From contig JAKSYS010000623.1 of assembly GCA_022925895.1 (NCBI GenBank), forward strand, positions 1 to 37,101: a stretch of DNA of 37,101 bases. The letters are read 5' to 3'. Origin of the DNA: Fragilaria crotonensis (lineage: Eukaryota > Bacillariophyta > Fragilariophyceae > Fragilariales > Fragilariaceae). The position numbers and the translations under genes are program-made. Below, one piece after another: positions 29,104 to 37,101 of the stretch (positions are counted from its first letter, which is position 1; every line of letters begins with the position of its first letter). The notes under the pieces were generated by a model. It had not been told where the DNA came from. It saw only the letters and a list, made by a program, of their open reading frames with translations, and made no database searches.

Positions 29104-29882
29104 ATGAAGTTCTTGTTGTTTCTCCTTCCGCTATCTATTGATGCCTTTACGGCTCCCACGTACCATTTCCGTCGTGTCGAGTCGCGGCTCTTTGCCGAAC
29201 GCCCTGACGCGTCGGCATTGATCCAGGAAGCCATGGCTGCGGCAAAGCAGTTTGGAGCCACCTCGAAGGAGGCTCGCTTGGCATGGGAAGCTGTGGAAGA
29301 GTTGTCAGCATCGACCAGGACCAGGTGAGTCATGCTAACTGCTTGGCGGTATCCCGTATCCTGAGCAATCGATTCAAACTTGCAATCTCTACCCATATCC
29401 TTGTCCAAATCATATACTCACAAACACACATCAAACGCACATCGTCATTCAACAGCGACGCCATGGCCCTCGGCGAAGACTTGGAAGAATGCGACGTGGA
29501 AGCCACATCAGCCGAATGCATCGAGTACGGTGCCAAATTGGATGCCCTCGCCACTCTCATTGCCGAAACGACTCCCCAGGTGAATCGCGTCAAGAACTTG
29601 GCGGCTGAAATCAAGGCCATCAAGTTAACGCCAGTCGCCATGATGCCAACCGGCGCCGATTCTCCGGCAATCCGCGCGGCCTTGGCCGCGGCCAAGGCCG
29701 CCACGGCTGAATTCGGACCCACCTCTTCGCAGGCGGCCCTCGCGTGGGAAGAATTGGAAGAGATTGCCAGTGCGACGGAAATTTCGGGAGCTTTGGGGGT
29801 GCTCACGGATGAGTGCTTGACAGACATGGTGGAGGCATGTGAAGCCTTGGAAGAGCTTGACAGAGTCTTGGATTTGAAGTAG
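29104..29882 (+). CDS. CP12-like plastid protein with a second CP12-type core
   Basis: Two exons, 29104-29324 and 29456-29882, flank a 131-bp GTGAGT...CAACAG intron (phase 2) and give 215 residues. A signal peptide (MKFLLFLLPLSIDA) is followed by a DAFTAP plastid motif. Residues about 37-75 carry the CP12 core AWEAVEELSAS. Just after the intron comes LEECDVEATSAECIEYGAKL, two cysteines with eight residues between them as in the C-terminal CP12 hairpin that closes under oxidation. A second core follows at about 175-215: EFGPTSSQAALAWEELEEIA, then TDECLTDMVEACEALEELDR. CP12 holds GAPDH and phosphoribulokinase in an inactive complex in the dark; the cysteines give redox control. The second copy has cysteines spaced differently (C-x7-C), so it may be a different module. 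CP12 assignment is by motif; binding partners are inferred. Confidence 0.75.
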
Positions 29883-30277
29883 AAGGTTTGCCGTCTTTTC
29901 GTCACGTTTTTTGTCTTCAGAAACCACGCTCGCTGCGCATATGCAACAGCGGATTGAAGGAGCTAGTTCCTAATTTCTTAGCTTTACGTCATTATTTCCA
30001 CCTACCTGGAGGTCGATTGACTTGGTACGCTACGTCGTGCTTTGCTGTGGATACCGAGCCGTGCATTGCTACAAATGCGCCATCAGAAAGTCCAGCGTTC
30101 CACTTGGATAGCACCGTACAAGTCCTAAGACAGGGAAACCTCGAGCATGCTCGTATGCATATGCACATGCGAACGGAATGCCGAAGAGTATTGATTAGTA
30201 AACTTGCGAAATGACGTACACGATCTGTAAGTTTGAAGAGGATGGCACGAGACAAGTGCACTCTTTGGTCTTCGTTC
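29883..30277. other. Intergenic region between convergent genes
   Basis: The 395 bp hold the 3' ends of the CP12-like gene (plus strand) and the unknown gene ending at 30278 (minus strand). I see nothing else in it. Confidence 0.5.
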
Positions 30278-32051
30278 TCAAACCTCTGGTCGGACCATCT
30301 CCCAACTTGTTCGCTGAAACACTGCATCTGATAATTTTCCGCACTGTTGTGTGTAATGTTTTCTCAGGTATTTGAACGTTTTCTGATTTGGTAGTCGCAA
30401 GATTTCAGCACTATCGCCATTCACAGCTTCCATAACTTCGTGCGACAACGTGACTTCTTCGCCGTAGACGTCCATGGCGATTTCATCCCGAACCTTGTAG
30501 TGCAATTCGCCTTCGGCAATGGGAAGGCCCGAAAAGAAACAAAACTTGACAAAGAGGCGCCAGCAATGAGGAGATCGCACTTGGACTGGCAAGGTTTCAA
30601 ACTGATCCGGGTAGCGCAGGCTCATTTCATCCAGCAGGTCCTTGGAGGGGTCTGGAAGGTTCTTCAAGAGATAGTCTCGGTCCAAATCCCAATTGGGATC
30701 AAGTTCCTCTTCGAGGAACGACAAGTCGTCCACAGATGTGGACTTGACACACTCGTACTTCGATTACTACTGGTGCCCATAGTGCTGACCCTTTTCAAAG
30801 CACTTCCGGCTTGCACATATTCTCGGGAAGTGGAATGACCCCCTGCGAAGACGCATTACTTCGCTTTGTCAAGCTCGTCAAGTCACTACTTTGCTTCTGC
30901 AGCACTCGTTCTGTGGCGTCCTTGGGGAGCCCAAGAGCACTTGGCAAGCAAAATACCACTAGCGTTCGCAAACCCTGCTGAACCGATCCGGCATAGAATG
31001 GCGCTCCTCCCAAGATCAATTTTCCTGTAAAGTAACACCGTCGATTTCCGCCTCGTCCACTGTTTTTGTGGTGTTTGCCCACCGCATAGTAGGCCATGCG
31101 CCGACTTTCTGCCACTTTAAAAGTATGCTCCCCGTGCGATGACTTCATGGTCAATTCTGATATCGATCGAGAAATGTCGTATTTTGGATCGACTTTGAAG
31201 GCTAATGTTTTCATGGGGAAATCAGCGGGATTCGCAGATTTCTTGCTTCTTCCCTCGAGAACCGATGTTCGTTGCCCCGAAGGAGAATCGTCGCCAGTGT
31301 CATCGATATCCGACAAATCCACCGACACGCCGATCCGAATCCTATTCTCATTTTCCAACATACGAGATGACGATTTGCCAGGACTTACCAAAGGAACAAT
31401 ACCCAATGGTGTTTGTCGTCCTTGTGCGTTCTCGTCACCATTTCCTACCGTTGCTGATAAGAATCGACGAGGTGGCGAATCACCCACATGACGGGCACCT
31501 GAACAAGGACTGGTACAGGCTTCTTCCACGAACACTTCAAAGGCAGTAGGTACACGTTGTCGTGTCTGTTGTTGTTGCTGCAATTGTGGCGGTGACGGTG
31601 TTTCCGCCACGGTCGTCCGGGTCGCATCCGGAGAGGGTGTTAAGATGCCACCACCACTCGCCACAGCAGAGGCAGCCGACTTGACTAAACTTTCCACGGC
31701 TGCAGATGCCGTTTCGAACATTCGTTCCAATTTCAGGGCGGCAATTGACATGGGGGTAGATGGAGAAGAAGAAGCATTCGGTTGTGTATTCGATGACGTT
31801 GTAGGGTCTGAAGAGGTGTCGCTGGTCTTGGTTGTCTGTGTTCCACCGTTGGGAAGTTGAGCGTTCCGATTGGAATTGAGTTTTGCGCTTTGGAGCATTT
31901 GTGCAGGGAAAGATGCGTCGTCTGATTCGTAAGAGTTGGTAGGCCCCCAGACACCAATCTTCTTTGATGTAGTTTGAGTTTCTATCGCCATCTCAAATTT
32001 ATTACTCGTCGTGGACGCAGTTGCAGCGGACCTGCCGCTAGAAGGTGTCAT
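30278..32051 (-). CDS. Uncharacterised conserved-looking protein, two frame breaks
   Basis: A 418-codon frame (32051-30795) and a second frame (about 30770-30278) almost certainly belong to one gene of about 591 residues: adding one base near 30797 (CTTTGAAAAG) and one near 30745 joins them, and the total then divides by three. The N-terminal half is low-complexity, rich in Ser, Thr, Gln and Pro. Residues about 235-385 look ordered: RIRIGVSVDLSDIDD, KTLAFKVDPKYDISRSISEL, SHGEHTFKVAESRRMAYYAV and RRCYFTGKLILGGAPFYAGS. The C-terminal part is acidic then globular: SFLEEELDPNWDLDRDYLL, RSPHCWRLFVKFCFFSGLPI, EGELHYKVRDEIAMDVYGEE. I recognise no named domain, signal peptide or membrane span. The phrase conserved-looking is my judgement from composition only. 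Sense-strand neighbours are the CP12-like gene (convergent) and a long gene-free tract upstream. Confidence 0.7.
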
Positions 32052-32850
32052 GACAACAACAACAATGGCGAAAGACGTATGTGCCCTATTGGCTGAGACC
32101 TATTGGCGGAAAGACAAGGATCACAATCAATCGCTTACAGTGGCCTTAATTCAAGGATTACTTTCGCAATCGCTGTTTCAGCGTGCAACGTCGGTGCTCT
32201 CGTGTTTTATATTTCTTGTTGTGCAACAGGGCGTGGTCCAGCAAAGTCGTCGACCACTCTAGCTAGTATAGGACTGGATTATTCTTTTTGGGTGTTGCTA
32301 AATCGAAAAATGAAAGCCCTCTAAGTACATGTTTCATAAATTCCTAATTTACGTATATGATTCATGGTTCGACACGTCTTACTTTTGACTCCATTTAGGT
32401 AAACTTTCCGTTTCTATTCGTCATCTTTGTTGACATAAAATTTGCCGCCATTTTTCAATGCGTTCCCTTCTTCGCCAGCGCGTCCACTACCAGGTTACCG
32501 ATACTTTTTCCACGACATCGCGGAGTATACGTTCATGCAACTCGCCACGGTGTAGGGACTGATGCAAGTAGAAGCTCGTAACGAAACACGAAAAACACCC
32601 GACGCCACTATTTTCATGTGCAACGGCGCAACCGTCAGTATTTTTGCCCTACGATTCGCATCTCGCATCTCGCATCTCGCATCATGGATGGGCAAAACTA
32701 CATGTACCGTACTCCGTACTTTTCAAATCCGTGTAGTGTTTGCTTGAGCTTAAACCACCGAGAACAACTGTGCTGCGCTCAAAAACCACTTTGCAATAAA
32801 GTGGTTAATTCCTTTTCGAATTGGACTTCGTACAAAACCACAAGAAATGA
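32052..32850. other. Upstream region of the unknown gene
   Basis: No gene is visible here. A short tandem repeat of GCATCTC (about three and a half copies) lies at 32658-32683, and a GTACCGTACTCCGTAC cluster at about 32703-32720. The promoter of the minus-strand gene that starts at 32051 should be at the left end. Confidence 0.5.
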
Positions 32851-33827
32851 CAGCAACTATGCATAGACTTGCTACCAGGTATTATATAGGCCGACTCGCT
32901 CCTTCAGTGGATTGGAAGAAAACAACTCCTGGGACCGATAACCAAGTACTGATGGTATTTTTTACTGTACCACATCTACTGGGATGTTTGAAATGCCCAA
33001 AAACTACACCAATTACTAAACTAATTGTGTGGATCAGACCTCTGATGAACACATGCATTTTTGGAACATGCACAAGTATAACTGTGGTCAGTGAAATCTC
33101 CTGCAAATGCAGCAAAACTGCCATTGCCAGATATTCTTGACTCCAATCAGGATAACAATCGCTGTTATCAAAATGGACCGTATTCACTTTACGGATACAC
33201 GAAAGATCAGTTGTGAGTTGAGTAAGCAGGGGGGGGGTTCTACTCCTAATTCAAATACTATTCACTCATGCACACTTGAAAGTTTTGCATGTATTTCTTT
33301 GATGTCATATGCTCCCTGACTTTCAGTGCAAGAGCCAAAATGACGTAGACTTGATGGTGTTTTTGATGTTGTTCTTGATTTACCTACTTTCCACATGTGA
33401 CAGTATCGAACAACACCAGTCTAACAGTAATAAGACATGTACTACTGTCACACATCCCCTGATAGTGCTGTACCACATTACACTGTCATACTCTACTGTG
33501 TAATTAGATTGTGTAATCTAGTTACTCATACCATTTATGTATTGTCCATACAGGTACAAGAATGGATTTGGCCTGTTCTTGCTTCAGAAGAACACAGCAT
33601 TGGGGTTGAGATTCCCCCTTTAGTCTCTTGGAAACTAATCATGGGCACCTGCAAGACATTCTCAATGTTTGTGTTGAGTTTGTAATCAAACCAGGTGTCT
33701 AACTGCATAGGTCCCTTTGCATTGTGAAGAAGTTATGGCAGCCATTTGGATTCACACTTGTTGCATTGTCTGCTCAACACTCCAGCATTTTGCTGAGTCA
33801 TTGTGATACCCACTTTAGGTCATCGTG

Positions 33828-34076
33828 GGTCTGGCTTCACTTCCGACTTCTGAGGTGTCATGGGAATTCATGCCTGAGGCTTACGTATTCAGTGGCCCCG
33901 AGGAATTTACATCACTACCAGCAGACACAAACACCAAGACATTCCAAGCATCAGTGTTTCCTAGAACGCATTTCAGAATTCCAAATCCAATTTCCGTTGA
34001 AGTGGTACAAATGCATTCCTCAAGAGCTTTCCAGAGGTCTCAGAGAGCATTGCAAAGCATCATTGTTGCTTATTGA
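33828..34076 (+). pseudogene. Possible decayed coding stretch
   Basis: An open stretch of about 80 codons (GLASLPTSEVSWEFMPEAYV..., ending in RAFQRSQRALQSIIVAY) has protein-like composition and no match I recognise. A similar stretch lies about 150 bp upstream in another frame. Both overlap a longer frame on the same strand that looks less protein-like. Status is uncertain. Confidence 0.25.
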
Positions 34077-35073
34077 ATCCTCAAGCAGATGCAATGACAA
34101 GTTGCAGTTACAACAGGACAAAGGCAAAAAGGTTGAATGGACTCAGACCTTGACAATCAATTTCCTGAGGACACAGGTGTTCCATTCAAATGTTGATGGC
34201 ACCCAACCAATTTCATCAACGGTATTGTTGTAATAGTATGCACTTTTCATTGTTGGATGTAAAAGGGGGGACCAAAAGAAGGGAAAGAAACTCAAGCCTT
34301 CATATTCACCGTAAAAGTCGGAGATAAAGGCACGGTGTTGGCAGCAGCATGTTGCTGCCCTTGTTGAAGGGATGAGATTGGCATGACCTTTTTGACTTGG
34401 TGGATGGCACCAGTAGCAAAAACGACAGCCAAGTTGCCTCATGGAGTTGATACTTGGAATTGTCCAGGAATTGGTCGTTTCTTAATTATACTGAGCATAA
34501 CGCATCTCACCACCAAATGCCAAAATGAAATTCTGACTGATGTGATCATATCTCTACAAATCTCCACTGCTCATGCATTTCAATTTTACCATTCATGTGA
34601 ATTCAAGCAGATCAATTGGAAAAAGGAAATAACAGAGAATTGCTGCCCAAGTTGCTTTGCAATTTGACCTGGGCAAGGCATTTTGTTCTGTGCAGATGAT
34701 GTTACATTTAGGGAATTGCCCATGGTAAACCCAGGCTTTGATTGTCTGACGAAATGGTTCTGTAAAGATTACAGGTGATTTGAGCAAACACAGGTCATTC
34801 CCTGTCCCTGAGGATGTTTGATCAATCCAATGTATGATATGTACAAGCAGTTGATGAGTGGGATTGGTAATTTGTTGATTGTAGGTATATTGTAGTAGAC
34901 ATCATGTTCTGAGGATGCTTCTCCCAATTTTCCATCTGGACTTTCATATGGAACCAGTGGATGTTAAAGGTCTAACACCACATAAATCCTGGATCATTAT
35001 GTTACAAATGGAACACAATGACTGGCAATAGTGGCCCATGCAGACATAATACTGTCACAACAAAGGGTATGAG

Positions 35074-35475
35074 CTAAGTTGTATTTGAAGTTGATTTTGA
35101 TAACAGTTTTACATTTAGCAATTGATTGAGACCATTTTGTGGGTGAAAAGAATACTCCTCTGCACTAGCGGCGACTCTTGCTGATGCTACGATGGACCCG
35201 AAGGCATAATCTGGTGCATTGAAATTGTTAAGGACTTTGACAAGTGCAACAGTCCATTTTGGGTCAATGGTATGCATGAAATCAACAGCGGAAGCAATGA
35301 AGCTTGACACTTGGCTATGGGTATCAACAGGGACTGTATGCGCAACATTCAAATTATCTGTTGCATCAAAATGGACAAGTACTTTATATGTAGCTACTTC
35401 AAAATTGAGATCACGATGTTCTTTGATGCATTCAGCAGCGCGCGACAATGGCAGGTGAAAGTTCGTTTGGAACAA
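35074..35475 (-). pseudogene. Uncharacterised ORF in gene-poor tract
   Basis: This 133-codon frame contains AAECIKEHRDLNFEVATYKV, SQVSSFIASAVDFMHTIDPK and WTVALVKVLNNFNAPDYAFG, which look like an alternating helix/strand protein. After its stop another protein-like phrase (AHTLCCDSIMSAWATIASH) continues in a different frame, and a further one lies upstream. This fits an old gene, perhaps transposon-derived, that has lost its frame. I do not recognise the family. Confidence 0.35.
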
Positions 35476-36251
35476 GAGTCTCTTTCAAAAAAAGCGCGCC
35501 AAAGCACGGGTGCACTGCATAAAGCAACCAATTTTGCTGTGGGTGTTTGCACTACGTTTTCTTGTGCGTTTGTTTGTAATGCTTGGTGGACAATTGATCC
35601 AGATTGAATGGCATGTATGATAGGAACATGCTGATCATGATTCCGGAATATTATGAGGAAGAACCAACGGGGATTGCAACAATGTGTTGCAATAGCAATA
35701 TACTATTCTACCAAGAACATGAGGACTGAAACACCAATTTCAATGTGGCATGGTATTTTCGAACCCCGCCTGCTCTGTACTACAATTTCTCTGAATCGTA
35801 TACTGTCCTAGCGTCCACATTTCTACCATTCCGTGTAACACCACGTAGAAATCACTGTAACATGATGGAATAAGGTTTGGGATGTGATGACATGTCATCC
35901 CTTAGAGCATTCCCACAACCACAACAAAATCTGACTAGTGACCCAATTGGACCATTTGGGTCAAATATTTTGCCCAAATGTATGACAATGCAAAGGCTCA
36001 ACATCTTACACCTTTTGCTCAAAATCTGATTTGGGGTGCAAGAATTCACCAAAATTGATGAATTCTTCATCTGGTTCCAAATTCTCATGACCCTCCTTTT
36101 GACATGATTGGCCTATTCTCAAATTAAATATTAGCTTGTACTGTAGAAGCGTGTTATCACAGATGCTGTTTGAATAGATTATGACCGACATAATGTTTCA
36201 GTGATTGGCATACATCAATTTAGAATTTGATTTCAAACAATTGTCATCTGT

Positions 36252-36273
36252 AACAACAACAACAACAACAACA
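36252..36273. repeat. (AAC)n microsatellite
   Basis: About seven tandem AAC units in the gene-poor tract; no coding context. Confidence 0.9.
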
Positions 36274-37101
36274 TTTGTATGGACTACCTTCATCCCTGGC
36301 TGCTTCTGAGGTTGATGAGTTCACTGGTGAAGCCACCATTTTGATTCTCAACAACCATTCAGCCCATATCAGGTGTCAGCTCAGTCCATCACAATGATAA
36401 ATATTGTATGCAGCATAAACAGGCTTGGCAGCCTTCACACACTTCGGTCATTCAGTCATTAAAGTGCAAGGCTACAAAGCAGTCCATCGCCCAAATGCTT
36501 TGATTGAAGATCGAAATGGATGTCGGCAGGAGACTAATTTTGCTTTTTGTACTATTGTCTCTTTGGATTCGCTCCAGAGTGATTGATGACTGACTTAGGT
36601 GGACTGATTTGCTGCAATAAGCAAATGAAGATGTCAAAGTAAGGAATCACGTTAAACAGCACTTGATGTTCTCCTCTAGTAAGGGGTCAGCCACTGAGAC
36701 ATAAGGAGGCAAAATCCCAACCCCACTTCGTCACGGCCCAACCTCTTTAGGCGGTGTTGATCGTTACAACATGTTGACAGAAGTCGGTATCGAGCAACTC
36801 AAGCTCCTCCGTGACTCACTCTTCTTAGATTCGGCAACAGGCAAGTTAATCATGATCAACCTTCAAGCCCTCCAGCAAGTGGAGGCAGGAGTGTGATTTA
36901 CTTGGTGTCGTGCTAGCAACAAGTGATACCAAACTGCGAAGTAAAGGGCTTTTGATAAAAGTAGGTTCTTAGATATTGTGATTAGATGGTGTCATGGGAT
37001 TGTCGACTCGGAAATCGTGTTCCCGTGTTTTCATACGGGAATGACCGTAATTTACGATGCGCGACTGCAACCGCGACTCAGCACGAATGTTAGTTTCCGC
37101 G

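Larger units (their letters stand above)
32851..37101. other. AT-rich gene-poor tract with possible decayed ORFs
   Basis: Over 4 kb contain no gene I can support. Composition is AT-rich and resembles the interior of the hAT element more than the gene-bearing DNA. Several protein-like but broken stretches occur: plus strand about 33552-33685 (VQEWIWPVLASEEHSIGVEI...) and 33828-34076, and minus strand 35475-35074. An (AAC)n microsatellite is at 36252-36273 and an AAGAATTCA/TGAATTCTT inverted repeat at about 36040-36068. This could be an old transposon; I found no terminal repeats or target duplication by eye. Confidence 0.4.

Noticed and set aside
33724..34233. 169-codon plus-strand ORF
   Set aside because: Composition is rich in His, Ser, Leu and Arg without pattern; another frame of the same DNA looks more protein-like. 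I list only that frame as a possible relic.
1..37101. CRISPR array, operon or other prokaryotic defence system
   Set aside because: The window is eukaryotic: spliceosomal introns, cytosolic ribosomal protein genes and monocistronic layout. The tandem repeats lack the regular short repeat-spacer pattern.

Overview
The window is nuclear DNA from a photosynthetic stramenopile, most probably a diatom. The evidence is: eukaryotic cytosolic ribosomal protein genes (eL36, eL34, uS3); short spliceosomal introns (about 68-210 bp) with GTAAGT/GTATGT/GTACGT-type donors; several proteins starting with a signal peptide, some followed by a diatom-like plastid transit motif; a single-repeat SHAQKYF MYB factor; a CP12-like Calvin-cycle regulator; and a predicted plastid membrane protein of the DUF1118 type. 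Genus cannot be read from the sequence alone.

Layout. 1-2480: no gene, with GTAC-rich islands and short repeats. 2481-3935 (+): SHAQKYF MYB factor. 4365-8077 (-): four-exon surface-type protein with signal peptide, EF-hand, Pro/Thr stalk, one membrane span and cytoplasmic AGDW repeats. 9955-12557 (-): one protein carrying a Ser/Thr kinase, a PDZ domain and a PP2C phosphatase. 12994-18211: a 5.2 kb hAT-superfamily DNA transposon with 19-bp perfect terminal inverted repeats and a perfect 8-bp target duplication. It holds a decayed transposase and an unusual ~175-bp repeat array folded into a long palindrome. 18526-19871: divergent eL36/eL34 pair. 19975-22394 (-): MLO-like membrane protein with four C-terminal EF-hands. 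23026-23835 (+): uS3. 23987-25243 (-): Sel1-repeat protein. 26502-27350 (+): DUF1118-like plastid protein with a broken 3' end. 27759-28202 (-): doubtful ORF. 29104-29882 (+): CP12-like protein with a second CP12-type core. 30278-32051 (-): unknown protein with two frame breaks. 32052-37101: AT-rich, gene-poor, with possible decayed ORFs.

The genes are a typical compact diatom mix and are not co-functional as a cluster. Three (CP12-like, DUF1118-like and possibly the kinase-phosphatase) look plastid-directed. Two carry EF-hands and so may respond to calcium.

A cross-cutting point: five genes need one or more 1-2 nt corrections to stay open, and the two palindrome arms differ mostly in homopolymer length. 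This fits residual homopolymer indels in a long-read assembly better than wholesale gene decay, but the sequence alone cannot prove it. The best candidates for new biology are the kinase-PDZ-PP2C fusion, the hAT element with its internal palindromic array, the duplicated CP12 core and the AGDW-repeat receptor-like protein.
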